64,000 nt of DNA from NCBI GenBank assembly GCA_963803775.1, contig CAWDNS010000002.1, forward strand, positions 434,001 through 498,000. The letters run 5' to 3'. The translations under genes were made by a program, and so were the position numbers. This DNA is from JABCZH01 sp963803775 (GTDB taxonomy: Bacteria; Acidobacteriota; Terriglobia; Terriglobales; Acidobacteriaceae). Below, one piece after another: positions 1-8,555 of the stretch (the first letter of the stretch is position 1; every line of letters begins with the position of its first letter). The notes under the pieces are model-generated. The model had not been told where the DNA came from. It ran no database searches and saw only the letters and a list, made by a program, of their open reading frames with translations.

Positions 1-1335
1 CCAGGTGGTGACATTCGCTTGAGCTAGAACGAAGACCGTGCCACCAGTGTTAGTCCCGCCCGTGGTGGTTGTTCCGTACAAGTTTCCGCTGGTGGCCTGC
101 ACCAGTCCCGCATAGGGAGTTGCACCGTCGGTGCAGTTGGTTTGGGCGCAAAAGCTGTACAGCACGTACAGCGAGCTCGCCCCGGTGGTCGTCTTGATCA
201 TCTTGAAGACCGTGCCATCACCACCGGCACCGCCTGAGCTGGTTGTTCCGTAGAAATTCCCGTCGACGGCCTGGATCAGTCCGGCGTAAGGGTGGCCACC
301 GTCGGTGCAGCCGGTTTGGGCGCAAAAGCTGTAGAGCACGGTTTCCGTCCAGGTAGTGCCCGGCGGCACCGGTGGCGACATTTCATACACCGTGCCTGAC
401 TGATTGGTTCCGCCAGCATACGTTGTTCCGTAGAAGTTCCCGTCAATGGCTTGAATCAGCCCGGCGTAAGGGTGGGCTCCGTCGGTCCCTCCAGCGAAGC
501 TATACAACGTGGTAAAAGTCCCCGCGAGGGTGTTGAAAACGAAAACCGTGCCAAAGTTGTCCGCTCCGCCGCCTTCCGTGGTTCCGTAGAAGTTCCCGTC
601 GGTGCCTTGGACCAGACTCGAGAAAAATTGGGCGCCCTGCGTGTGGTTGAAGGTTTGCAAGGGCGTGAATATGCCCTGGGGGGTGATGCTGAAGATCGTG
701 CCACAACCTTGGCCGCAGTTACCGCCCCCGCCTGCGTAAGTGGTTCCGTAGAAGTTCCCGTTGGCGCTTTGAACCAGTCCTGCACTAGGGCCGGCGCCAT
801 CAAGACAGTTAGTTTGGGTGCAGAAGCTGTAGAGCACGGTCTCGGTCCAGGTACCGCCCTGCAGCGATATTTCGTACACCGTGCCGCACCCCACCGTGCA
901 ACTAGCATTAACAACGCCGCCTGCGTAGGTTGTTCCGTAGAAATTGCCGTCGGCTTGAATCAGTCCGGCGTAAGGGTTGGCGCCGTCTGGGCAGCCTATT
1001 TGAGAGCAAAAGTTGTAAAGCGTGTTCAGCGTACCGCCTGGGGTGACTTGGAAGACGGTGCCAGCCTGGTTGGCCCCTCCGTTCAACGTTGTTCCGTAGA
1101 AATTGCCGTCGGCGCCCTGGATGAGAGACCCATAATCGGGACTGCTGCCGCCGGTCCCGTTGAAATTTACCAGTGTGTTGAAAGTCTGGGCCGGCGAGGC
1201 AATCACCGCTACCGCGCAAAACACCAACAAGACGATGCCTGCTTGCTTCGATAGCCTAAGTCTCCCTACTCTACCCTGGTTCGGGCTTCGCGCCGGTTCG
1301 AAAGTGCCCCCCCCGGAAGTTTGTGGCTTCATCAT
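1..1335 (-). CDS. GloVer-repeat secreted protein, 3' end beyond the window
   Basis: An open frame of 445 codons runs from ATG at 1335 to the left edge without a stop, so the gene is partial. After a basic n-region of about 35 residues comes a hydrophobic stretch (IVLLVFCAVAVIASPAQT) that looks like a signal peptide. The rest is a tandem array of roughly 50-60-residue units with the core DGNFYGTT..GG..GTVF and LYSFC.Q..C.DGA.PYAGL, the signature of the GloVer/TIGR03803 extracellular repeat family. Role unknown; such proteins are presumed cell-surface or secreted beta structures. Cys pairs recur in the units. A run of eight G in the coding strand near codons 8-10 (1307-1314) makes the start sensitive to indels. 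The ribosome site is weak. Three paralogues lie at 12.1, 55.6 and 58.0 kb. Confidence 0.85.
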   Translation of the reverse strand, partial: MMKPQTSGGGTFEPARSPNQGRVGRLRLSKQAGIVLLVFCAVAVIASPAQTFNTLVNFNGTGGSSPDYGSLIQGADGNFYGTTLNGGANQAGTVFQVTPGGTLNTLYNFCSQIGCPDGANPYAGLIQADGNFYGTTYAGGVVNASCTVGCGTVYEISLQGGTWTETVLYSFCTQTNCLDGAGPSAGLVQSANGNFYGTTYAGGGGNCGQGCGTIFSITPQGIFTPLQTFNHTQGAQFFSSLVQGTDGNFYGTTEGGGADNFGTVFVFNTLAGTFTTLYSFAGGTDGAHPYAGLIQAIDGNFYGTTYAGGTNQSGTVYEMSPPVPPGTTWTETVLYSFCAQTGCTDGGHPYAGLIQAVDGNFYGTTSSGGAGGDGTVFKMIKTTTGASSLYVLYSFCAQTNCTDGATPYAGLVQATSGNLYGTTTTGGTNTGGTVFVLAQANVTTW

Positions 1336-1691
1336 TTAGGATACCGTCAGTGGTGAGAGATCCGTCGAATCGCGCCGAAACAACACCTTCACGCGAAGGA
1401 CGAACCCCTTCTTTGGCTGCAAACCCGCAAGGGGAGTGGCGAAGCGAGCCGAGCCAAATAAGTATCCTCCCACCCTTACCGGCCGGTCAAGCAGCAAAAA
1501 GGTCATCCTGAGTGTTCCTCCACTCTACGCTAAAGATGTCCGGTGGCCGGCAAATGCGGTGAAATCGCGCGCTCTTTACCACGCGAATGCCACTGAGAAC
1601 ACATAGGCTTACGTGGCCTAAGCCTTTCTGCGAGAATTCGTGAGCGCCAGTGTCCCCCATCCCGCTCTGAAGACCTTACTTTTCTGCTCGG
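1336..1691. other. intergenic region, no gene seen
   Basis: This 356-base gap lies between the start of the first GloVer gene and the 3' end of the next minus-strand gene. Short open frames here have no ribosome site or recognisable product. A small inverted repeat (AGGCTTA...TAAGCCT) sits at about 1602-1622 without a T tract, so I do not call it a terminator. Confidence 0.5.
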
Positions 1692-2723
1692 TCATGGCGA
1701 TTTCCGGTGCAGCAGGTTGTGAAATGTGTCTGCCACCCACACGTTAGTCCCATCGAACACCACACCCGTAGTATTTCCAACCGGGTATTTGGCAACGATG
1801 GCTCCGTCGACGGCCTGCAATTCCGTCAGCGCAAGCGCCCCAGTTACCCAAATGTGCTTGCCGTCATACGCAAGGCCATACGGCTCAGGCGGTACGCTGA
1901 ACGTACCCACCACCTTGCCATCGCTTGCGCACAGCTTGCTCACCGAGGCCCCCGCCAGGTTAGCCACCCATATGTAAACTCCATCGAAGGTCACGCCGAG
2001 GGGATTGGGCCCTACGGCGTAGACACCGACGATCTGCCCATCGCTGGCGCGCACCTTTGAGACCGTGCCATTTCCTGCGCCAGTAAAGTTTGTCACCCAA
2101 ACGTTGGCACCATCGAAGGCCGCTGCGATGGCACCGCCAACACCTCCGGTTGCAAATGTGCCCAAATTCTTCCCGTCGCTAGCCCGCAACTTGGTGACTG
2201 TGCCGTTCTCTCCATAAGAGGGTACCCAGATGTTGTCTCCATCGGAGGCCATCCACCAAGGTGATTTCACGCTGAAGGTTCCCAGTATCTTGCCGTCGCT
2301 CGCCCTAAGCTTGGTCACGGTGTTGTCAAAGTGGTTCGACACCCAGATGTTGGTGCCATCGAAAGTCACGCCCAAAGGCTTCTGGCCCACTTTGAACGTG
2401 CCCAACACCTCACCGTCTCGCGCCCTGATCTTGGTGACAGTCCCCGGAAAATCGGCAAAATTCGCCGCCCAGACATTCACTCCATCAAAGGCGACACCGT
2501 ACGGCTGGCTGCCAACTGGGACAGTATCCTTGAGGGGGGCGGGTTGCCGCTTCTGCGGCGGTACCTTTGATATTATCGCCGGCGTAGTGCCCGTGGGAGC
2601 GTTTGCCGGCGCCGGCCGAATAAGGGCGTCTTGTGCTTGCTCCACAACGAAACCAGCCAGAGTCAGAACCGATAGTAAGACCGCAACTCCGATCACAAGA
2701 CGATTCATGGGTTCCATACTCAT
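1692..2723 (-). CDS. secreted or anchored YVTN/NHL-like beta-propeller protein
   Basis: 343 residues. The N-terminus has one hydrophobic helix (LVIGVAVLLSVLTLAGFVV, about residues 9-27), either an uncleaved anchor or a signal peptide. Then six to seven units of about 40 residues follow with the pattern FDG.N.WV.N...GTVTKLRASDGK.LGTF.VG, typical of YncE/YVTN-type beta-propellers. A Pro/Ala/Gln-rich linker separates helix and propeller. Function cannot be assigned; such propellers usually mediate binding. Several Met codons are clustered at the start (residues 1, 3, 6); the third, at 2708, is preceded by GGAA and is a possible alternative. It stands alone on the minus strand. Confidence 0.8.
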   Translation of the reverse strand: MSMEPMNRLVIGVAVLLSVLTLAGFVVEQAQDALIRPAPANAPTGTTPAIISKVPPQKRQPAPLKDTVPVGSQPYGVAFDGVNVWAANFADFPGTVTKIRARDGEVLGTFKVGQKPLGVTFDGTNIWVSNHFDNTVTKLRASDGKILGTFSVKSPWWMASDGDNIWVPSYGENGTVTKLRASDGKNLGTFATGGVGGAIAAAFDGANVWVTNFTGAGNGTVSKVRASDGQIVGVYAVGPNPLGVTFDGVYIWVANLAGASVSKLCASDGKVVGTFSVPPEPYGLAYDGKHIWVTGALALTELQAVDGAIVAKYPVGNTTGVVFDGTNVWVADTFHNLLHRKSP

Positions 2724-3028
2724 GGCATCTGGCCCGAAAAAAATGAGAATAATGATCGCCGATGGGAGTGGAATCGCAGCGGCTCTCGCCCTAGGCTCCG
2801 GCAGAGTTAACAGATGTTAACATCGTTTGCCCAAAAGGCTGCGCAGAAGTCTCAACTACGTTTTGCTTCCTGAAGAGTATTGATCTTCCACCGACAACAC
2901 CGTAACCCCAATTCCGCTTTCCGGTATTTAGCCAACCATCACTCGTCTGACTTCACCTAATTGCGCCGTGGCAACGATCAGCGCATCGCTTCCATTGCCT
3001 CACCAAAGAAATTGTAGGAGGTAGAGAT
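2724..3028. other. intergenic region, divergent promoter space
   Basis: About 300 bases separate two divergent genes and should hold both promoters. I see no clear sigma-factor boxes, repeats or structured RNA. Confidence 0.4.
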
Positions 3029-3307
3029 GTGGCAAAAACTGGCATTGGCACACTCTCCGTTTTTCTCGCGCTTCTTCTCTTCGCTTTGCATGCGACTGGA
3101 CAAACGCCGAGAGAACTGCTCCCTGGTATCGCGGCTCCGTATGTTGGGAGCCCACTGACATGTTCGTCCTCAGAGAAGGAAAGGATTGTCGTCCGCAACC
3201 GTTCTCTGCGCGAGCAAAGCTCAAATCTCGGCTCATCAACCTTTTGCACGAAAGTCTTTACGACGATGCAAAAAGGAATCGTGAATATCGACCGGGAAAA
3301 GAGATAA
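3029..3307 (+). CDS. small secreted protein of unknown function
   Basis: 92 residues. The GTG start at 3029 is chosen because a perfect AGGAGG lies at 3016-3021, seven bases upstream; an ATG at 3027 in another frame gives only a short peptide. Residues 1-25 form a clear signal peptide (basic start, LSVFLALLLFALHATGQ core, likely cleavage after about residue 24). The mature part is about 65 residues, with two Cys and no family I recognise. A weak hairpin after the gene (3370-3398) may end transcription. Confidence 0.5.
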   Translation: MAKTGIGTLSVFLALLLFALHATGQTPRELLPGIAAPYVGSPLTCSSSEKERIVVRNRSLREQSSNLGSSTFCTKVFTTMQKGIVNIDREKR

Positions 3308-3369
3308 AGAAGCTTGCAAATAAGCTCAAGAAAGACTGATGGAGTCCTGCACTACCCTTCACCCGTCGC

Positions 3370-3398
3370 GCCGCTCCGACCCCTAAGAGCGGCTCTTT
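3370..3398 (+). terminator. possible weak terminator of the small secreted gene
   Basis: A 7-bp inverted repeat (GCCGCTC ... GAGCGGC, ten-base loop) is followed by TCTTT. The T tract is short, so the call is tentative. Confidence 0.3.
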
Positions 3399-3404
3399 CA
3401 GGCG

Positions 3405-3437
3405 AAAAAAACCACCAGCCCTCGGGAGCTGATGGTT
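3405..3437 (-). terminator. Rho-independent terminator for the minus-strand small gene
   Basis: Read on the minus strand, a 10-bp stem (AACCATCAGC / GCTGGTGGTT, one G-U pair) is followed directly by a run of T. It lies 34 bases beyond the stop of the 52-residue ORF at 3471-3629 and supports that ORF being transcribed. Confidence 0.7.
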
Positions 3438-3470
3438 GGCGCCGTGACGAGTTCCGGTCCGGGGAGGGTT

Positions 3471-3629
3471 CTACGTCACAAATCGCGCATACTCACCACT
3501 GAACTTCTCGTGCGACATCTTTTGATACGCGGTCGCAATCTCATCCAGCAGTTCACGCAGGAACGGCGCATTCTTATCTGTCCTCGCCTGCTCAAACCGT
3601 TCCCGCCATGATTCCAAATCGAAAAGCAT
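3471..3629 (-). CDS. small helical protein of unknown function
   Basis: 52 residues from ATG at 3629; a longer form would need TTG at 3704. The sequence (MLFDLESWRERF..., LRELLDEIATAYQKM) is predicted helical and amphipathic, with no signal peptide or membrane segment. No good ribosome site precedes ATG 3629. The strong minus-strand terminator just downstream is the best support. It is only loosely like the small helical proteins at 7.2-8.4 kb. No function is assigned. Confidence 0.4.
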   Translation of the reverse strand: MLFDLESWRERFEQARTDKNAPFLRELLDEIATAYQKMSHEKFSGEYARFVT

Positions 3630-4084
3630 TGTAGGAGTACTCTCGCTCAAGATATTGCCAAAAGCTACATTCCCGAGGGAATCGGGTCTGTGCTGGACGA
3701 ACAAACGGCGAAAGATTCTTAGCTATCCGGTTTTTCATTCTAAATTCTAGAATGGCTCCTCCTATGAACGTTGCCGCAAGCGGATGATCGCGCTTCCGCC
3801 TCGATCTTTTGTCGCCTGCTATCTCAAGCAACGAATGAACTCATGACCCACCGCGCAAGCCCAAGCACCGAAAACCCTACCGCGTGCGCCATCCAGAATC
3901 GTCGAGCGGACCACTACAGTCGTCAGTCTACTCGAAGCGTTTTTTCTCTATACGCATTTCACCGGATAGTGCGAGTTCAGCCTGCACGCGCACTCTAGTT
4001 GAGTACCACGTCGCGCCACCGCGCAAATCCGTGCCGCCCGCAAACAAGCACGCAAACGGGCCGGGCACCAGAGGTGAAATCAAA
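3630..4084. other. intergenic region, no gene seen
   Basis: Open frames on both strands here lack ribosome sites and recognisable products. The stretch must contain the promoter of the YXWGXW gene starting at 4085. Confidence 0.4.
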
Positions 4085-5435
4085 ATGCGAATCATCCGTT
4101 TGCTTCTGCTAACCCTGTTGGTCGTCGCGGTTCCGGCCACTATTTTCGCGCAGATCGGCGTGTCTATCACGATTGGCCCACCTGCGCTCCCCGTTTACAT
4201 CGCAACCACCGGTTCCCGCGCCCGGATATTTGTGGACTCCCGGCTATTGGGCTTATGGCCCTGACGGCTATTACTGGGTGCCCGGCACTTGGGTGCAGCC
4301 GCCCACGGTCGGCCTGCTCTGGACCCCCGGCTACTGGGGTTGGAACGGCGGTGTTACGTCTTCAACGAGGGCTACTGGGGACCGACGGTCGGCTTCTACG
4401 GCGGCATCAATTACGGCTTCGGCTATGGCGGAGTCGGCTACCAAGGCGGCGCTGGAATCATGGAGTGTTCGCCTACAACCGTCGGTGACCAATAACTTCG
4501 GCAGCAATGTACACATCACCAACGTGTACAACCGAACCGTCATCAACAACACGACCATCAACCGCGTCAGCTATAACGGGGGCAGCGGAGGTTTGAGCGC
4601 CCGCCCTACGGCAACCGAGGAAGCGGCCGCGCGCGAACACCATATTCCGCCGACCGCTGCGCAAACTGAGCACGTTCGTGCCGCCAGCACCAACCATGCG
4701 TTGCTGGCGTCAGTAAATCGCGGCAAGCCCGCCGTCGCCGCCACCGCCAAGCCAGGAGAATTCAGCGGCAAGGGGGTTGTAGCCGCAAAACAGGCCGGAG
4801 CACCCTATAAGGCTCCGGTGAAAAGCGCTGCTGAAAATAAAGCAGCGGAAAACAAGGCCGCGGAAAACAGATCCGCGGCTGAGCGGGAAAATGCCAAGAA
4901 GGCCACCCCGAAACCCGAGTCGCACCCGGCAACCACGGCTCGTACTCAACCTGCTCCCAAACCAAAAGCAGAAACGCCGAAGCCGGAAGCTCGCTCGGAA
5001 AACAACAAGAAGACACCGGCAGCTTCAGCGAAGACAGAACCCAAGACCGCGCCAAAGGCTGAGCCGAAGTCCGAGTCGCGGCCTGCGGCTACGGCTCATA
5101 CCCAGCCAGCCCCCAAGCCGAAGGCGGAAACTGCAAAGCCCGAAGCACGTTCCGAGAACACACCGCGTCCTGAAGCTTCAGCCCATAATCAGCCGAAGCC
5201 AAAGACTGAATCCAAGCCGGCAACCACGGCGCATGCGCAGCCCACTCCCAAACCCAAGCCTCAAGCTGCGAAGCCTGAGGCCCGCCCGGAGAAGTCCTCG
5301 CCCCCAACCGTGGCCCACAATCAGCCTGCTCAGCATCCTCGGCCCGCGCCTCGGACGGCGGCGCCGGCTGCAAAGAAGCCTGAAGCTGCGCCCGAGAAGA
5401 AAGAACCGCCGGAGAAAAAACCTGAGAAACAGTGA
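4085..5435 (+). pseudogene. YXWGXW-family secreted protein, broken by at least four frameshifts
   Basis: Reading starts at ATG 4085 (GAGGTG about ten bases upstream) with a signal peptide (MRIIRLLLLTLLVVAVPATIFAQ) and the family start IGVSITIGPPALPVY. The frame changes near 4191, 4350, 4449 and 4487; joining the pieces gives PGYLWTPGYWAYGPDGYYWVPGTWV, then the VFNEGYWGPTVGFYGG block, then the NHGVFAYNR block, then TNNFGSNVHITN, exactly the order expected for this family. Three of the breaks are mended by adding one base (for example GTTAC to GTTTAC at 4350). From about 4500 to the stop one frame is open and encodes a Pro/Lys/Ala/Glu low-complexity tail with repeated KPKAE..KPEARSE units. Either a decaying gene or deletion-type sequence error; the intact tail and good terminator favour error. 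Extracytoplasmic, function unknown. Confidence 0.75.
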
Positions 5436-5459
5436 AGTGAAATTGATGCGAAATTCTCC

Positions 5460-5486
5460 CCCGGTTCTTCGGAATCGGGTTTTTTG
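5460..5486 (+). terminator. Rho-independent terminator of the YXWGXW gene
   Basis: An 8-bp stem (CCCGGTTC / GAATCGGG) closed by a TTCG tetraloop is followed by TTTTTTG, 24 bases after the stop codon. It is one of the cleanest terminators in the window. Confidence 0.85.
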
Positions 5487-5724
5487 TTGCTTCGGAAAAT
5501 GGCAAAGGCCACAACCTACGAGACCGGCGACTTTTCGAGCTTTACGGTGCCTGCCCCACAGTACTCATGGGCATGACTCCACAATCGGCAATCGGCGAGT
5601 GTTGTACTCGACCAGAAGAAGTTCTGCCGTCATGGGTTAGTCCGAGCGGCACCAAGCAACCGGCCATTATCTCCTACCATCGAAGTCACCGAACAGACTA
5701 AGCCTCCAGCAGGAGCCAATCCCG

Positions 5725-6903
5725 ATGTTTAAGCCCTTCACAATCCTCTGCGTCGGCGCGGCATTGAGCGCAGCGTCCGCTTCCGCGCAAGTTTCGCCTT
5801 CGACCGGTTCACAATCCAATCTACCCAGCAGCGCCCCAGTGGCGTACGTTTATGTGGCTAGCTATCCCGGAAACAACGAAGCGAACGTTATTTTCGGATA
5901 TTCTGCGAGCTCGAATGGCGCGCTCACCCCCATCCCCGGCTCACCCTTCCAGGAGAATGCCGGTTCCATGGCGGTGAACGGAAAATACCTCATGGCTGCG
6001 AACAATTCGAGCCCTCTGAATATCGACACATTGCAGATCGGATCGAACGGTGTATTGGCTTACATAACTTCAACCGCGTGCGATCAGACGGGCAACGCGT
6101 GCCTCAATGCATTCAACTTGTTCTTTGATCATACCGGCAGCGATCTTTATGTGATGGAGCTCGACGACAATTTCAATGACAACACGGAGTCTTTCGCCGT
6201 GGATAAATCGTCAGGAGCGCTCAACTATCTGGGTGACGCCGTCACCGGCGCGTTTCCAGGCGACTACACGGGCACATTTTTCATTGGCGATAACGTCTAT
6301 GCATATTCAGCCGACCAGTCTGGCTGCATGTACAACGACATCTTCGGATTTCAGCGCGCGAGCAACGGACTTCTCAACCTGATCAACACTCAATACAATA
6401 ATCCTCAGCCTCCCCCGGGGGTACGCGTCTATTATCCGGACCTCATAGTTGCCGATCCCAACAGCAATCTTGCGGTTCTCGAGCAGCCCGCCAACCCGCC
6501 CGGTTGTGCGTCTGGGCCTGTGCAGATTGCCGTTTACGCCGCCGACGCGAGCGGCAACCTCAACACGAACAGCACCTATAAGGATATGCCGACGACCTCG
6601 ATCCAAAGCCCTTTTGACATGAAGATGTCGCCTTCGGGCCAACTGCTCGCCGTGGCTGGTCAAGAGGGTCTAGAGGTATTCCATTTCGACGGGGCAAATC
6701 CCGTCACCCATTACACCGGCTTGCTCACAAAAGATCCGATCGTGCAGATGTTTTGGGACAACAGCAATCATCTCTACGCCATCAGCAGTGCCGGCAAACT
6801 CTATGTAGGTACCATTACTCCAACGAAGATCGCAATGGCTCCGGGATCGCCATACTCGGTCACAGGTCCGCAGTTTGTGATCGTCCAACCATTGATGCAG
6901 TGA
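5725..6903 (+). CDS. secreted lactonase-like beta-propeller protein
   Basis: 392 residues with a signal peptide (MFKPFTILCVGAALSAASASA, cleavage near residue 21). The body carries propeller-blade patterns such as YVYVASYPGNNEANVIFGYSA, GALTPIPGSPF and the closing IAMAPGSPYSVTGPQFVIV, which resemble the 6-phosphogluconolactonase-like seven-bladed propeller family common in secreted acidobacterial proteins. No catalytic assignment is possible. AGGAG lies 11 bases before ATG. The gene is monocistronic, with a repeat-protein gene upstream. Confidence 0.75.
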   Translation: MFKPFTILCVGAALSAASASAQVSPSTGSQSNLPSSAPVAYVYVASYPGNNEANVIFGYSASSNGALTPIPGSPFQENAGSMAVNGKYLMAANNSSPLNIDTLQIGSNGVLAYITSTACDQTGNACLNAFNLFFDHTGSDLYVMELDDNFNDNTESFAVDKSSGALNYLGDAVTGAFPGDYTGTFFIGDNVYAYSADQSGCMYNDIFGFQRASNGLLNLINTQYNNPQPPPGVRVYYPDLIVADPNSNLAVLEQPANPPGCASGPVQIAVYAADASGNLNTNSTYKDMPTTSIQSPFDMKMSPSGQLLAVAGQEGLEVFHFDGANPVTHYTGLLTKDPIVQMFWDNSNHLYAISSAGKLYVGTITPTKIAMAPGSPYSVTGPQFVIVQPLMQ

Positions 6904-7020
6904 GGCGGTTGCCCATAACACTGGAAACGAGGAAGAAATTTCATTTAGGTGCCCGTCAGAAAGCTGCCAGCTCGTTCGACTTCAGCGCATAGTCGGGGAG
7001 GGCCCTCTCTTGCCGCTGGT

Positions 7021-7245
7021 TTAGGATTGTTTCGCGGCCTCGAAATGCGTCAGCTCGGCGTGCCTACGAAACGCTTCAAAGAGCCGTTCGCTGGTTTGCC
7101 CCAGGGTACTCGGCCCATCGGTCACGGCCTTTTCGACGCAAATAATCTGGTGGCACTCTGAGCATCTGCCAAAGCGATGACTGGCCCGGTCCATTTCGTC
7201 CCTCGGCCCAAGCCAACCCACATCGGTCAACTCTGGTTTTTTCAT
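7021..7245 (-). CDS. small Cys-motif protein of unknown function
   Basis: 74 residues. The start is fixed by AAGGAGGCAAAATG, an ideal ribosome site. The centre has C-S-E-C-H and a further Cys (RCSECHQIICVEKAV), which could hold a metal, followed by an amphipathic helix (SERLFEAFRRHAELTHF). The ATG overlaps the TGA of an upstream small helical ORF (ATGA), so the two are probably translated together. I recall similar small proteins as conserved in Acidobacteriota, but I give no function. Confidence 0.65.
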   Translation of the reverse strand: MKKPELTDVGWLGPRDEMDRASHRFGRCSECHQIICVEKAVTDGPSTLGQTSERLFEAFRRHAELTHFEAAKQS

Positions 7246-7385
7246 TTTGCCTCCTTGCCCGCGCTTGAGACTAACTTCCTGAGACTGTCACTGTGCTCAT
7301 GAAGGGCCATCTGAAGCTCGGTGAGAGCTTCGTGGAAGTCGCCTTCGGATGCAGAGACAGCCTTGGCGCATAGGTCTCGATGCGT
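7242..7385 (-). pseudogene. small helical protein of the ALHEH family, 5' end frameshifted
   Basis: On the minus strand one frame reads RDLCAKAVSASEGDFHEAL, then TELQMALHEHSDSLRKLV, and ends in a TGA that overlaps the next ATG. It closely matches the first half of the protein at 7751-8167 (RELCALA..., AELRSALHEHAEQLRRLA). The frame has no start codon; a TGA at 7386-7388 precedes it. Adding one base near 7378 joins it to an upstream ERI segment that resembles the family N-terminus (RLEEQI). So this looks like a member of the family with a one-base deletion, or a remnant. Confidence 0.45.
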
Positions 7386-7536
7386 TCACCGAGGTTGGTA
7401 CTTCCACGGGGAATTCATTATCCCGCCCACCAGGGAAAGCTGTACATACCGTTTGCAATGTAGCGCGAAGGTACCAGCTCAAACAGAAACAAAGTTGCAG
7501 CACTGGGGTTACTTCTAGTTGGGATGGAACTGGACC

Positions 7537-7704
7537 ATGACCAACGAAGAACGGCAACGCATGGTTGCACTATGCCGGCAAATCGCTGTCGAAGAAAATT
7601 ACTGCGAGATGATTGTGCTCGTTCGTGAATTGAACGCCGTCTTAGAAGCCAAAGAGCAACCACTCACGCCACCATCAACTGGTGTTCCACAACCGAATGT
7701 TTGA
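7537..7704 (+). CDS. small helical protein (REL..ELN.LLE family)
   Basis: 55 residues from ATG 7537; an in-frame TTG at 7519 would add six. The sequence MTNEERQRMVALCRQIAVEE followed by MIVLVRELNAVLEAKEQ predicts two amphipathic helices, then a Pro-rich tail. The pattern is shared with the second half of the 7751-8167 protein and with the protein at 8188-8367. No membrane segment or signal peptide. Function unknown; helix pairs of this size often oligomerise. Confidence 0.5.
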   Translation: MTNEERQRMVALCRQIAVEENYCEMIVLVRELNAVLEAKEQPLTPPSTGVPQPNV

Positions 7705-7750
7705 GTCGGGATTCTACTTAGAATGCCTACTAGAAACGCAGTATTGACTC

Positions 7751-8167
7751 TTGCCCTTGCGATACTGCAATCTCCTGGTCGTGCCATCTCGTCGCCTTGA
7801 AGAACAAATCCGCGAACTCTGCGCTCTGGCTACAGCAGCGAAAACCACCAACTTTGCAGAAGTCCTCGCGGAACTCCGGTCGGCTTTGCATGAACATGCT
7901 GAACAACTACGCAGACTAGCGAGGCAGCAGCTTGTCTTGGCGAAGGGGATGGCTCGAATTCCGACTGAGGGAAAAAGAGTCATGCCCGTTAATCGGGATA
8001 AACAACAACGGATCGTGGAATTGGTTGCGGAAATCGAAGCGGAGAAAGACCAGATGAAATTTACGGCTCTCATTCACGAACTCAATGAACTATTGGAGGG
8101 GCAGTCGTTATCGTCTGTGCAACCACAGCTTGAAAGACGCGAAACACGAGAAGCTCGGACCGCTTAG
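7751..8167 (+). CDS. two-unit small helical protein (ALHEH unit plus ELN.LLE unit)
   Basis: The open frame begins at TTG 7751; better starts inside it are GTG at about 7781 (VPSRRLEEQIREL) and ATG 7981 (MPVNRDKQQRIVEL, with GAGGG upstream). The first part carries LEEQIRELCALA and LAELRSALHEHAEQLRRLA, the second QRIVELVAEIEAEKD and ALIHELNELLEG. Each half matches a separate neighbour, so this may be a fusion of two paralogous small genes or two overlapping genes read in one frame. Predicted cytoplasmic and helical; function unknown. Confidence 0.45.
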   Translation: MPLRYCNLLVVPSRRLEEQIRELCALATAAKTTNFAEVLAELRSALHEHAEQLRRLARQQLVLAKGMARIPTEGKRVMPVNRDKQQRIVELVAEIEAEKDQMKFTALIHELNELLEGQSLSSVQPQLERRETREARTA

Positions 8168-8187
8168 CGGCGCGTCACTGATGCTGA

Positions 8188-8367
8188 CTACGAATCAGCC
8201 GAACGCGTTGGTCTGACCCGCGCACCAGCCGGAACTGTTTCCCGCTCGTCGAGTGCGCGGCACAGCGCCTCGATAATCCGCATCAGCTTCTCGGGGTCAG
8301 TTTCTTTGGAAGCCTTTCCTGCGAGTTCGACCCAAGCCTTGTATTGCTTTGTGCCATCTTGCGCCAT
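8188..8367 (-). CDS. small helical protein (DPEKL..IIEAL family)
   Basis: 59 residues. The start at 8367 is supported by GGAGG six bases upstream (TTGGAGGCGCATCATG); a longer frame reaching 8880 is open by chance. The sequence MAQDGTKQYKAWVELAGKAS then KETDPEKLMRIIEALCRAL predicts two helices with the same spacing as the plus-strand neighbours. It faces them convergently with only 20 bases between. Function unknown. Confidence 0.55.
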   Translation of the reverse strand: MAQDGTKQYKAWVELAGKASKETDPEKLMRIIEALCRALDERETVPAGARVRPTRSADS

Positions 8368-8555
8368 GATGCGCCTCCAATCGGCGAAACGGATCCAGCG
8401 ATGTAGTAGCATTTTCATTGCCGGAAACACCGAGATTCTGCACAACAAAACTTGCCGCGTATCAGGTACTTGGAAAAGGCTGTAGGCGAACTCGGCGAAA
8501 TCCTGTATGTAAGGAAGCCCAGCTTGCGGACGGAAGAATGGAACGCCCCCAACAG

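Noticed and set aside
451..1254. A 267-residue plus-strand frame opposite the first GloVer gene
   Set aside because: It is the complement of the repeat units (recurrent VPVGALDQ strings); the minus frame has a signal peptide and family repeats.
1602..1622. AGGCTTA/TAAGCCT hairpin as terminator of the beta-propeller gene
   Set aside because: Only 7 bp and no T tract on either strand.
4891..5640. A 249-residue Arg/Pro-rich frame inside the YXWGXW gene tail
   Set aside because: It is the shifted reading of the KPKAE-type low-complexity tail.
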